From Oxalobacter sp. OttesenSCG-928-P03 (GTDB lineage: Bacteria; Pseudomonadota; Gammaproteobacteria; Burkholderiales; Burkholderiaceae_D), in assembly GCA_030269625.1 (NCBI GenBank), contig JAJDFZ010000011.1, forward strand, positions 1-45,358: DNA of 45,358 nucleotides, in the 5' to 3' direction. This document shows positions 16,075 to 24,633 of this stretch, in pieces. Position numbers and translations under genes: made by a program. The number at the start of each line of letters is the position of its first letter. Position 1 is the first letter of the stretch. The notes beneath the pieces were generated by a model that saw nothing but the letters and a program-made list of their open reading frames with translations, searched no databases and was not told the DNA's origin.

Positions 16075-18291
16075 TCATGAAGCAATCGCAGCCAGTTGCT
16101 TCGCGGTATTCCCGTTGAGATCTGCCGTGCCATAAGCCTTCTGGGGCTGGCTGATAAAGGCAAAAGCCTCTTCGGCGCGCAGCGGCGGGCTATAGAAATA
16201 GCCCTGGACGTTGTGACAGCCGAGCGAACGCAGCTTGAGCAACTGTGGTTCGTTATCGACAAATTCGGCAATCAGTTCGATATTCAGCGAACGGCAGAGT
16301 TCGGCGATGGTAGCGACAATTTCGCTGCTGCTGCGACTGGCCAGGACATCACGGCTCAACATGCTGTCCACCTTCAGGCTGGCAACGGAGAAGCGTTTCA
16401 GGTAGGTCAGCGAACTGTGGCCCATACCGAAATCGTCAATCGCCAGGCGGATGTTGTATTCGTTCAAACGTGCCAGCACACCGCTTTGTGCCATGTGTGT
16501 CGTCAGGGCGATAGATTCGGTCACCTCCAGTTTGAGGTTTTCTACCGGAAGTGCATGCCGCTGGATAATTTCAAGTATTTTTTCCGGCAATTCAGGGTCT
16601 TCCAGCTGTTTCGCGGAAACGTTCACGGACATGACCAGGTCTGTCAGGCCCGCCTTTCGCCATTCCGCCGCCTGGCGAACAGACTCTTCAAGCACCCACA
16701 GGCCAAGCGGAAGAATGTAACCCGTATCTTCCGAAATGGTAATAAAGAGTGGCGGCGGTATCCTGCCAATTGTCGGATGATGCCAGCGAGCCAGGCTTTC
16801 CACACCGTAAACCCTGCCCGTATCGCTGTCTACCTGCGGCTGGTATTCCACATACAGCTCTTTTCTGTCCACTGCCTGCCTGAGATCATTGGCCAGATTG
16901 TAGGCCATCAGGCCAACCGCCCCCGGGCGGTTGAGCAGGCGCTGGCCCGGTGTAACCGTGCTTTCCTCAAGTGCGAGGTTCAAGAGCTTGCGGAAGTTTT
17001 GATGAAACTGGCTGGTCTTGATGCGGTCATCCAGTACGACAAAAGGCAGGTAGATGGCGACGCCAACCAGCAGGTTGATCAGTTGCAGCACAATGGCACT
17101 GACAGAACCCGTGGACAGGTAGGCATTCACAAAAAGTGGAATATTCCAGGCCACATCATGCACGGTCATGGGGACAATACCGAACATGCACGCATAATAG
17201 GAGATGATCGTGTTGACGATTGGCACCAGGATAAAGGGTGCGATAAAAACGGGGTTCAGAACGATCGGCAGACCAAAGAGCAGGATTTCGTTGATATTAA
17301 AAAGGGACGGAATGATCGAAATCTTGGCGATTTTGCGGACACCGTTATCCCGATGACGCAGTAAAAGCGCGATCAGGAGCGCACTGGTCGAACCGGCTCC
17401 GCCAATGGAGGTGTAGCAGTCAAAAAAGGGTTTGGTCAGGATATAGAGCGGCTCAAGCCCTGCCCTGAAGTTTTCGATATTGACCAGGCTTGCCGGAATA
17501 TACAGTTCCCGCATGACAGGTTCCAGCACATTGGAGCCATGAATGCCGAAGAACCACAGGAAATGACGGACAAAGCCATACAGAACCGCTGTGCCCAGAT
17601 AGTGCCCCCCCAGCGCATGGAAGGGCATCGAAAGAAGCCGGTAGGTCGTTTCATGCAGGTCGGCAATCCCAAGGACTTTTGTCAGGGCCTTGAAACCGGC
17701 AAAAAAGAGAATCGTGATAACGGCCGGAAACAGGGTATTCATCACCTGCGTCATGGATGCTGCCGAACTGCCGGTATAAAAATTCACCCGAAGCTTGGGA
17801 AAACGCAGGAGAAAGCGAAAAAGAAGCCAGGAAAGAATGGCTGTCACGATAGACAGCAAAAGCCCGTATACCCCCATCCACTGCAGGGGCAATGCCGTGT
17901 TGTTGTTAATGGGTTCCAGTATGCAGAAGACACTGCTGAAAACCACAAGCGCAACGACCACCGGTGAAACGCGGTCAAGCGGGTTCCGCTCATTGTAGTT
18001 TTCCGAGAGACTGTAACCGATCGTCGGGATCATGAAAACGGACATGATGCCGAAAGTACCGGTATAGATGTACTGTCCGAACAGTTTCCAGTTATCCCCG
18101 AAAAGGGAATGCATGAAATCCTGGTAGGACGCCAGCGGGAAGGAATTGACCAGGATGGCAATGGTTCCTGCCAGGATAATAGGCATGGTCAGCGCCAACC
18201 CGTCTCTTACCGCGACGAGATAGGGCGTTTCTATCCAGGCGGTAAGCCACTGGACAAGCAAATTTTTACGGGAAGACTTCATCGCCTCCAC
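16075..18291 (-). CDS. PTS EIIC transporter domain fused to an EAL cyclic-di-GMP phosphodiesterase
   Basis: 738-residue inner-membrane fusion. Residues about 15-430 form a PTS EIIC domain of the lactose/cellobiose class with about ten hydrophobic segments; GGAGSTSALLIALLLRHR and FNINEILLFGLPIVLNP are characteristic. Residues about 470-715 form an EAL domain whose catalytic set looks complete: E498 (ESLARW), N557 (VNVSAKQL), the LEVTES glutamates near 589-592, DD at 619-620 (IDDFGMG), K640, E676 and QGY at 696. The usual EGVE is EFVD, so the second glutamate is aspartate. No EIIA or EIIB domain is present, so the EIIC part is probably a ligand sensor rather than a phosphorylating transporter. 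A GTG start at 18291 has AAGGGG upstream; an ATG at 18282 is possible. The porin gene follows 19 bases later. Confidence 0.9.
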   Translation of the reverse strand: MEAMKSSRKNLLVQWLTAWIETPYLVAVRDGLALTMPIILAGTIAILVNSFPLASYQDFMHSLFGDNWKLFGQYIYTGTFGIMSVFMIPTIGYSLSENYNERNPLDRVSPVVVALVVFSSVFCILEPINNNTALPLQWMGVYGLLLSIVTAILSWLLFRFLLRFPKLRVNFYTGSSAASMTQVMNTLFPAVITILFFAGFKALTKVLGIADLHETTYRLLSMPFHALGGHYLGTAVLYGFVRHFLWFFGIHGSNVLEPVMRELYIPASLVNIENFRAGLEPLYILTKPFFDCYTSIGGAGSTSALLIALLLRHRDNGVRKIAKISIIPSLFNINEILLFGLPIVLNPVFIAPFILVPIVNTIISYYACMFGIVPMTVHDVAWNIPLFVNAYLSTGSVSAIVLQLINLLVGVAIYLPFVVLDDRIKTSQFHQNFRKLLNLALEESTVTPGQRLLNRPGAVGLMAYNLANDLRQAVDRKELYVEYQPQVDSDTGRVYGVESLARWHHPTIGRIPPPLFITISEDTGYILPLGLWVLEESVRQAAEWRKAGLTDLVMSVNVSAKQLEDPELPEKILEIIQRHALPVENLKLEVTESIALTTHMAQSGVLARLNEYNIRLAIDDFGMGHSSLTYLKRFSVASLKVDSMLSRDVLASRSSSEIVATIAELCRSLNIELIAEFVDNEPQLLKLRSLGCHNVQGYFYSPPLRAEEAFAFISQPQKAYGTADLNGNTAKQLAAIAS

Positions 18292-18747
18292 AGACCCCTT
18301 TAGCCAAACCGTTTACAGGAATGACAAACATGTTCACCCGTCCGGACTTCCCGGAACCGGCGAACAGGGGCTGCCTGTTCATCCTTGCATAAACAATGAT
18401 ATCCATTTTACTCGCTGTCTGCGCCACCGGCACGACACCTTTTCAGCCAATCATGCCGGCTCTCCGTTTTTTGCCCAACCTATTTCCCGGGCAAAACGGG
18501 GTTATATATATAACCTTACGGCAACATTTCCAGACATTTTAGCAGTCCTTGCATTTTTTTGTTGATCACGGGCAATATTTCATCCGACCACGCAGAACCC
18601 GGACATCCATTTATGCGAAAAACCGGAAACAGTATCGCCTGCCTGCTGGCAGGCGTCCTTCGATTCAGGCAACAAAAGTGCATTTTACCGGAAAAGATAG
18701 TTTTGTTTATTTTGAGAAAGAAGGCTTTCGCAACGGATTCCGATGGA
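18292..18747. other. 456-bp intergenic region with a 16-bp palindrome
   Basis: No gene is supported here. It should hold the promoter of the minus-strand EIIC-EAL gene. A perfect AT-rich palindrome, GGTTATATATATAACC, lies at 18500-18515, about 210 bases before that start. Plus-strand frames through this region read into the ArsD-like gene in the wrong frame and show no family features. No terminator is evident after the ArsD-like gene. Confidence 0.5.
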
Positions 18748-19056
18748 CTACAGCGTGCAGCAGCGGGTGCCGCCTGTATTTTTATCCTCGGAAAAAACCA
18801 CCCCGAACATCATCCATATTCCCATTTCCTCGCGGGTGGGATAACGGCCGGACAGGGCGATATTGCCATCAACCAGAACCAGTGGCAGCGGATGCCGGGG
18901 TGTGTGGGCAAGATCAGGCGATAGCGGCTCCTGATACTGCCGCTCGACCTCAACGCCCCGTTTTTGCACCCACGCCAGATCCGCGTCGAACGCTGGCGGT
19001 ACGTTATGGGCAGGGGGCTGCGGCTCAATGATACGGATTCGGCTTATCTTGGGCAT
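18748..19056 (-). CDS. ArsD-like protein lacking the N-terminal cysteines
   Basis: 102 residues related to ArsD, the arsenite metallochaperone and weak repressor of ars operons. Clear matches are FDADLAWVQKRGVEVER in the middle and LPLVLVDGNIALSGRYPTRE, which correspond to the thioredoxin-like core of ArsD. The ArsD N-terminal metal site (CC and a third Cys shortly after) is absent: there is no cysteine before residue 98. A CC pair remains near the end (GGTRCCTL), as in the C-terminal pairs of some ArsD proteins. The ATG at 19056 has only a weak GAAG upstream. The gene lies 65 bases after the last ABC gene of the iron island on the same strand, where Campylobacter P19 loci carry thioredoxin-like genes. 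No arsenic genes are nearby. A redox or metal-transfer role is inferred. Confidence 0.68.
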   Translation of the reverse strand: MPKISRIRIIEPQPPAHNVPPAFDADLAWVQKRGVEVERQYQEPLSPDLAHTPRHPLPLVLVDGNIALSGRYPTREEMGIWMMFGVVFSEDKNTGGTRCCTL

Positions 19057-19121
19057 AAAACTTCATGGAAAAGAAGACCGTAAAACAGCATTCCTGACAT
19101 GCTATCACATCGCCGGCAGCC

Positions 19122-19841
19122 TTATCCGGCGAGTAATGCGACAAGCCCTTCCTTTGTTGCCGAGCGCTTCTCCACTTCCGATACCCGGCCCGAGCGCATC
19201 AGCGCGACCCGCTGGCTGAAGGCAGCCGTATCGAGTTCATGCGTCACCAGAAGCAGGGCTGTGCCCCGCTGGTGAATGCGAACCAGCAGGTCCATGACAC
19301 CCTGGATCGATACCACATCCAGATCACTGGTTGGTTCGTCCGCAATCAGGATTTGCGGGGCATTGATCAGCGCCCGGGCAATGGCCACGCGACGCGTTTC
19401 GCCACCGGACAACTCTGCCGGATAGGCATCAGCCAGATGAAGCAGGCCAACTTCCTCCAGAAGATAATGCGCCCGTCCGGTTGCATCATCTTCCTTTTTG
19501 CCGGAAAGATAATAAGGTAGGCGCACATTATCCAGCACTGAAAAATTGGGCAGCAGGCTGGCCCCCTGGGGAACATAGCCCATCTCCCTGTTGCGCAATG
19601 CGGACATGGCCGTATCATCCAGCGAAACCGTGCCCTCTCCCAGAAAACGGATTTCCCCCCTGTCCGGTTTTAAAATACCGGCAATCATATTCAACAGCGT
19701 GGTTTTTCCGCTCCCTGAACGGCCGATAATGCTGAGAAAATCCCCTTTCTGCATGCTCAGGCTGACCTCATCCACAGCGGCAAAAGAAACGCCGCCACGC
19801 TGATAGTTTTTTCCTGCTCCGATCAGTTCAAGCATTTTCAT
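19122..19841 (-). CDS. ABC transporter ATP-binding protein (MacB/LolD-like)
   Basis: 239-residue ATPase that should pair with the FtsX-type permease directly upstream. The Walker A GRSGSGKT is at 40-47. The Q-loop lies in GYVPQGASLLPNF, the signature is LSGGETRR, the Walker B is ILIADEP with SDLD, and the switch histidine is in LLVTHELD. The class is the MacB/LolD/FtsE group that powers FtsX-fold permeases and does not import solutes by the classic route. Its ATG overlaps the permease stop (ATGA), so the two are translationally coupled. In Campylobacter P19 loci a similar ATPase is needed for full iron uptake; that role is inferred here. Confidence 0.9.
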   Translation of the reverse strand: MKMLELIGAGKNYQRGGVSFAAVDEVSLSMQKGDFLSIIGRSGSGKTTLLNMIAGILKPDRGEIRFLGEGTVSLDDTAMSALRNREMGYVPQGASLLPNFSVLDNVRLPYYLSGKKEDDATGRAHYLLEEVGLLHLADAYPAELSGGETRRVAIARALINAPQILIADEPTSDLDVVSIQGVMDLLVRIHQRGTALLLVTHELDTAAFSQRVALMRSGRVSEVEKRSATKEGLVALLAG

Positions 19842-21049
19842 TCCCCCCGCAAGGTCGTGTAAATATCAGCGCGCCCCAGCCGCCAGGCTGAATAAAGGCA
19901 GGCAAGCGGGCCGATTCCAGTGGACACAAGCAGGCTGAGCAGGAGCAACAGCATGATTTTCGGTAAACCGGGCAAAAGGAAAGGCAAACCGATAAAAGTA
20001 CTGATCAGCGCCCGGAAAGAAAAAACAACCAGCGCCGACAAAAACAGGCCGCAAAATGCGCCGCCAAAGCTGATCAGAAAAGATTCGGAAAACAGAATAC
20101 CCGAGAGCTTTTTCCTGCTGGCACCCAGAAGGCGAAGCAGGCTGAACTCGCGCCGCCGCTCATTTAACACGATGGAAAAAACCAGCATGAGCACGCCGGT
20201 GGCTAAAATCCAGAGCAGTCCGCCCAGCCCGTACATAACCCAGGCAAAGGAATGCAGCCGCGATGCGATATCACTCATCATGGTCTTTGACATGACCATG
20301 TCCAGGTTGTAATCAATGGCATGCTGCTGGAGAATGGCATTGGCCAGCGCGCGGGTATCCTGTCCGCTTTTTGCCTTGATCATCACCGACGAAACAACCC
20401 CCTCCCGTTTTTTGACATCAAAAAGCGGTGCGATCTCAAGTTTGCTGATCATGCTGCGCGCCGTTTTCAGGTTCAGGAATACGGAGGTATCAAAACCCAT
20501 GCCGGTCCGGTCAAGGCGCATGACAATGGTATAGGGTTTGCCAAAAAACGTGATCTTTCCCCCGATCATCCCCTCTATCCTGCTCCCGACAATAATCTCG
20601 TCATCCCCGGGTTCGCGCGAAATATCGCCTTTCATCCAGGGCCGGACAATAAAATCCGTGGCCGGATCAAAGCCAATCAACTGGACCGGAAGCGAGCAGC
20701 ACGCGGCCTGAAGCGATGCAATGAATATCTGGGAAGATGCTTTTTCCACACCGGACAGCTGTCTTATTTTCTGTTCCAGGGACTGCTCCAGATAAAAGGA
20801 GCTGGGCTCCCCCCGCAAAAGAGCGCCTTGCAGCTGTTTTTCATAGCCATAAGGAACCACCATCAGATCAGCGCCCAGGCGCTGCGACATGCTGCTGATA
20901 CCGCTGCGAATGCTCTCGATCAGGATGGTACCGCCAAAAAGCAGAAAGGAAAAAACCAGCACAATCAGTGTCAGGGCCGCTGTCCTGAATGGCCTCCTGC
21001 ACAGGTTTTCCCGGGCGATGCGCCAGGTTGTCAGTGGGCGCCCGCTCAT
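19838..21049 (-). CDS. FtsX-type ABC permease (third of the island)
   Basis: 403 residues. One transmembrane segment near the N-terminus (RTAALTLIVLVFSFLLFGGT) is followed by a large extracytoplasmic region (about 45-270), then three C-terminal membrane segments. This is the MacB/FtsX fold. The cytoplasmic turn with NERRREFSLLRLLGASRKKL is the typical FtsX coupling motif. The extracytoplasmic part contains one CC pair (LQAACCSLPVQ), unusual among such permeases and a possible metal or disulfide site. Its start overlaps the DUF4418 stop and its stop overlaps the ATPase start, each by four bases, so the three form a tightly coupled unit. Confidence 0.9.
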   Translation of the reverse strand: MSGRPLTTWRIARENLCRRPFRTAALTLIVLVFSFLLFGGTILIESIRSGISSMSQRLGADLMVVPYGYEKQLQGALLRGEPSSFYLEQSLEQKIRQLSGVEKASSQIFIASLQAACCSLPVQLIGFDPATDFIVRPWMKGDISREPGDDEIIVGSRIEGMIGGKITFFGKPYTIVMRLDRTGMGFDTSVFLNLKTARSMISKLEIAPLFDVKKREGVVSSVMIKAKSGQDTRALANAILQQHAIDYNLDMVMSKTMMSDIASRLHSFAWVMYGLGGLLWILATGVLMLVFSIVLNERRREFSLLRLLGASRKKLSGILFSESFLISFGGAFCGLFLSALVVFSFRALISTFIGLPFLLPGLPKIMLLLLLSLLVSTGIGPLACLYSAWRLGRADIYTTLRGE

Positions 21050-21477
21050 TGTCCGCCCTTTCGTTTTGACAGCCTGTTCAGATAAACCATGTTACCCAGA
21101 CTGACAAGCCCTGTCAGCACGGCAGGCACAACAAGTCCGGGCAGGGTTCCCATGCGGCAAGGCATGGTTTGCGCAGTGCAGACCCCGATCAGGAAAAGAG
21201 GAATGGCCGCCAGCAAAACGGCATTCAGGAAAAGCATCAGCGAAATGCCCAGACGGACCAAAACGCTTTTGCTCAGGTATAGCAATACGCCGGAAATACA
21301 GAAGAAAATCCCTGTTCCCAGCGCCATTCGCGCTGTCCAGAAGCATTTCATGGGAATGTGTACACCGGAGACGGTTTCAAGCATGCCACTGCAGGGCTGC
21401 AGCAGCGTATACGGCAGGATGGCAGTTAAAAGGCCCAGCACAATGATGGACAGGCTCGTGATAATACGGTTGGCCAT
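21046..21477 (-). CDS. DUF4418 family membrane protein
   Basis: 143 residues with four transmembrane helices. Five cysteines are at 29, 45, 60, 100 and 107. Those in LLQPCSG, PMKCFW, GVCTAQ and MPCRMG lie next to membrane faces, which fits the DUF4418 pattern. The function of the family is unknown, and its place between two ABC modules of an iron locus is the only hint. The cysteine/methionine-rich faces could hold a metal or take part in thiol chemistry. It overlaps the next permease by four bases and follows the previous ATPase by 26 bases. Confidence 0.78.
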   Translation of the reverse strand: MANRIITSLSIIVLGLLTAILPYTLLQPCSGMLETVSGVHIPMKCFWTARMALGTGIFFCISGVLLYLSKSVLVRLGISLMLFLNAVLLAAIPLFLIGVCTAQTMPCRMGTLPGLVVPAVLTGLVSLGNMVYLNRLSKRKGGQ

Positions 21478-21503
21478 GATGGATTTCCTTTGCGACAGCC
21501 GCC

Positions 21504-22175
21504 TTAAGCTGCGGCAGGATTTTCTGTCATGTTCACAACACGTCCGTGTTCCAGCACGATGATTCGTTCAGCATGCGCGGCAACATCCGGTGAATGGGTC
21601 ACCATGATGATCGTGCTGCCTTCTTTGTGAAGCTGCCTGAATATATCCAGCACGATATTTTCATTGTCGCCATCCAGATTGCCGGTTGGCTCGTCGGCAA
21701 GAATCAGGCTGGGATAATTGATCAGTGCCCTGGCTATACAGACCCGCTGCTGCTCTCCGCCGGAAAGCTGGCTGGGCAGATGCCGGGCCCGCTCACGCAA
21801 ACCCACACGCGCCAGGGCATCCATGGCTTCGGCTTCATCCACCATACTGTGGTAATACTGGGCCATCATCACATTTTCCAGCGCTGTCAGGTAGGACACC
21901 AGGTGAAACTGCTGGAATATCAATCCAATCTTGTCGCGTCTGATGGCGGTCAGTTCCCTGGAACTGATTTTTGAAAGGTCTTCCCCGTCCAGGATAACCG
22001 AGCCGTTTGATGGCTTGTTCATGCATCCGATGATATTCATCATGGTTGTCTTGCCTGAGCCTGATGGCCCCATGATGGCAATCCATTCGCCCGGCGCCAC
22101 GGTCAGGTTGACATCCTGAAGCGCCCTGACGCTGCCATAAATCATCGATACCTCGTTCAGTTCCAGTATATTCAT
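21504..22175 (-). CDS. ABC transporter ATP-binding protein (MacB/LolD-like)
   Basis: 223 residues, first ATPase of the P19 island. Walker A GPSGSGKT is near residue 37. Other motifs are the Q-loop GLIFQQFHLVSYL, the signature LSGGEQQR, the Walker B LILADEPTGNLD and the switch MVTHSPD. This is a standard MacB/LolD-type domain, the partner of the two FtsX permeases just upstream (gap 9 bases). It corresponds to the ATPase that follows two FtsX genes in Campylobacter P19 loci. Confidence 0.92.
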   Translation of the reverse strand: MNILELNEVSMIYGSVRALQDVNLTVAPGEWIAIMGPSGSGKTTMMNIIGCMNKPSNGSVILDGEDLSKISSRELTAIRRDKIGLIFQQFHLVSYLTALENVMMAQYYHSMVDEAEAMDALARVGLRERARHLPSQLSGGEQQRVCIARALINYPSLILADEPTGNLDGDNENIVLDIFRQLHKEGSTIIMVTHSPDVAAHAERIIVLEHGRVVNMTENPAAA

Positions 22176-22184
22176 CTCACCCTC

Positions 22185-23324
22185 TTACTCTCCCCGCAAT
22201 ACCAGCGCGGGCTCAATACTGATAGCCCGCCGGATCGGCAGGATACAGGCAATAATCGTGACAACCAGTGATATGGCGATCGTGGCAAAAACCAGCAATG
22301 GCTCAAAGGAAATACCGCGCCCAAAAACGCTCATGCTGACCTGCCGGGCAAAAAACCAGCCGAAAACCGATCCGATCATGCCGCCGACAAGCCCCAGAAC
22401 AATGCCTTCTCCAAGAAATTCGATCACGATACTGCGGTTTTCCGCGCCAATGGCTTTCTTCAGCCCGATTTCCTTTCTCCGCTCCATGACCATCGACATC
22501 ATGGTTGTGGCAACACAAATCAGTGTCAGAAAAAGCATGACAATCGTGACCAGGTAAACCAGCGCCTGTAGCTTGGACAGGACAAGTGTTTCTGACTGGG
22601 TAATGCGCTTGACCATGCGTGGCGTGACAGCGGGTACCGCCTGCCGGATCCGCTCTTCAAGCACGGCCAGCTCTTCCGCCGGTGCGGCGATGCTGAGCTC
22701 AAAGACCTCAACTTCGTCCGGCGTATCCATGAACATTTCGAGTGCCGCAATATCCATGACCACATAGCCATCCTCCGGTCCGCCCGTCTTGACGATCCCG
22801 GCGATTTTCATTTTCGCGGAAAAACGCTCCCTTTCTTTTGTCTGTCCGCTTATCGTAACGACAGCACCCGGTTTGAGCCGGGTATATTGCGCAATGTCAG
22901 TGCCGATCAGGACTTCATCCTCTGCCTGCGGCCACGCTCCTTCTATCTGCCAGTAAGGACGCGTTTTTTTCACCTGGGCAAAATCGGTTCCGACCGCCGT
23001 AATCGGCTGCCGGTTGATCCGCATGGCCTCATAACGATAGGGTGCCGCACCAACCACCTTGCTCTCAGGAAGAAGCACAAGCGCCTCTTCGACATCTTCC
23101 CGTGCCATATTGCCGGTTTCTGCCGAGGGGACGAGTATCATGTTGGCCCCATAAGAGCGCATCTCACGCCCCAGTTGCCTGGGGATATCGTAGTAAATCG
23201 TCAGCATGCCAAGCAATACGGTTGCGCCGATAGCGATGGCAAGCACGGCAATAAACATCCGGGACAGGCGACGCCCGAGCGCACTGAAAAGCATGCGGAA
23301 ATAAAGGGAATATTTCTTGTTCAT
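22185..23324 (-). CDS. FtsX-type ABC permease (second of the island)
   Basis: 379 residues with the MacB/FtsX topology. An N-terminal membrane segment ([19 protein letters not shown]) is followed by an extracytoplasmic domain to about 250 and three C-terminal membrane helices. [20 protein letters not shown] is the coupling motif, and [14 protein letters not shown] is the usual C-terminal tail. It lies 12 bases after the first FtsX gene and 9 bases before the ATPase, so the three should form one heteromeric complex. In Campylobacter the equivalent pair acts with P19 in iron acquisition. Confidence 0.92.
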   Translation of the reverse strand: MNKKYSLYFRMLFSALGRRLSRMFIAVLAIAIGATVLLGMLTIYYDIPRQLGREMRSYGANMILVPSAETGNMAREDVEEALVLLPESKVVGAAPYRYEAMRINRQPITAVGTDFAQVKKTRPYWQIEGAWPQAEDEVLIGTDIAQYTRLKPGAVVTISGQTKERERFSAKMKIAGIVKTGGPEDGYVVMDIAALEMFMDTPDEVEVFELSIAAPAEELAVLEERIRQAVPAVTPRMVKRITQSETLVLSKLQALVYLVTIVMLFLTLICVATTMMSMVMERRKEIGLKKAIGAENRSIVIEFLGEGIVLGLVGGMIGSVFGWFFARQVSMSVFGRGISFEPLLVFATIAISLVVTIIACILPIRRAISIEPALVLRGE

Positions 23325-23336
23325 CGTATCCGCTCC

Positions 23337-24623
23337 CTACCTGTCATAAAGGACTTCTGTCGGCTGCAGGGAAAGCAGCATTCGTAACGCGGGCAGACTG
23401 CCCAGAAGTGTTACCAGAACGGAGAGGATGGCAACAATCGGTATGACAACCGGCTGGACATCCGCACCGGCGCCAAAGACACTCCACGCAACCAGTTGCG
23501 CAAAACCCAGGCCGGCCAGGTAGCCGACAATCCCGCCGATAATGGCGGTAACGAGAATTTCGCTGATAACCAGGATGATCACCTCGCCATCTGTCGCCCC
23601 CACCGCCTTCATCAGGCCGATTTCCGTATTGCGCTCCATCACGTTCATGGTTACCAGATTGGAAATGCCCATGGCCGCACACAGCATGCTCATGCCGGTA
23701 AGAAGCAGCATCAGCAGTTTGATCTTGTTCAGGATACCGCCTTCAGATTCTGACACCTGCAAAACCGGCTTGGCCCGCACATTGGTTAGAACCTCTTCAA
23801 TCTGGTAGGCAATTGAACTGATATATGCCGTGCAGTACCATGCATCCCACTCCTGCCGTGAAAGGCTTGCCGGATCAGTTGCGGCCCGGCGGGCCAGCTC
23901 GTTTTCGGGGGTGGTGAGCGCACTGACATCCACCTTCTGAACCAGTCCCTGACGGCCGGACAGCTCCTGAACCAGTTCCAGCGGCACGTACAGTTGCTCA
24001 TCTTCAGGGCCGCCGCCAGATAGCGTTGCCCTGACGATGAGCTCAACCATTTTTCCTTCCTGAGTCCGGATGACAAGCCGGTCACCCTGACTGAGCTTCA
24101 GCCTCACCGCCAGCGAACTGCCAACCATCACGCCGGATTTATCCGAATCCTGAACCCATTTCCCGGCCACGTCCCACCAGGTTTTCAGCTTGCTGATACC
24201 GGTATTGATGGCATAGCCCGTCGGCAGATCCAGGTGCCGGTCAAACCAGGTTCCCACCAGGCTGACTTTTGAGTCAATCCCATCAATGATGACCGGCATT
24301 TCCAGATAAGGAGCAAAATCCACGATGTTATATGCCCAGAATACCGTCTTCATTTTCGGCAGTTCTTCCTCAAGAATATACTTGTCCGCAATTCCCGCGC
24401 CATCCTCAATCCCGTAGAGATCCCCCAAAAGAGACGCGCTGCGCGGCACCACATTCAGGTTGGCTCCGTAAACTTTCAGCTCCTGATTGACCTTTTCCTC
24501 GACATCCATCATGACATTGAGCATCGCCGTCGAAAGCGAAACACCCAGCGCCATGGTCACGGCAATCATGAGCAGCTTTCTTTTCTGCCGTAACAGCGCA
24601 CACACCAGCATTCTCAAAAACAT
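23337..24623 (-). CDS. FtsX-type ABC permease (first of the island)
   Basis: 428 residues, MacB/FtsX fold. A membrane segment at 18-38 is followed by a long extracytoplasmic domain (about 40-300) and three C-terminal helices. MERNTEIGLMKAVGATDGEV is the coupling motif and LLSLQPTEVLYDR the tail. One cysteine sits in the extracytoplasmic part (AWYCTAYISS). It begins 10 bases after the DUF2318 gene. The extracytoplasmic domain should meet DUF2318 or P19 in the periplasm, by analogy with Campylobacter. Confidence 0.92.
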   Translation of the reverse strand: MFLRMLVCALLRQKRKLLMIAVTMALGVSLSTAMLNVMMDVEEKVNQELKVYGANLNVVPRSASLLGDLYGIEDGAGIADKYILEEELPKMKTVFWAYNIVDFAPYLEMPVIIDGIDSKVSLVGTWFDRHLDLPTGYAINTGISKLKTWWDVAGKWVQDSDKSGVMVGSSLAVRLKLSQGDRLVIRTQEGKMVELIVRATLSGGGPEDEQLYVPLELVQELSGRQGLVQKVDVSALTTPENELARRAATDPASLSRQEWDAWYCTAYISSIAYQIEEVLTNVRAKPVLQVSESEGGILNKIKLLMLLLTGMSMLCAAMGISNLVTMNVMERNTEIGLMKAVGATDGEVIILVISEILVTAIIGGIVGYLAGLGFAQLVAWSVFGAGADVQPVVIPIVAILSVLVTLLGSLPALRMLLSLQPTEVLYDR

Positions 24624-24633
24624 GCCTGCCCTC

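Noticed and set aside
16096..17364. 422-codon plus-strand open frame
   Set aside because: It is opposite the EAL and EIIC coding sequence and shows histidine/glutamine-rich shadow composition.
18549..19031. Plus-strand open frames over the ArsD-like gene
   Set aside because: The minus-strand frame has clear ArsD similarity; the plus frames have low-complexity translation.
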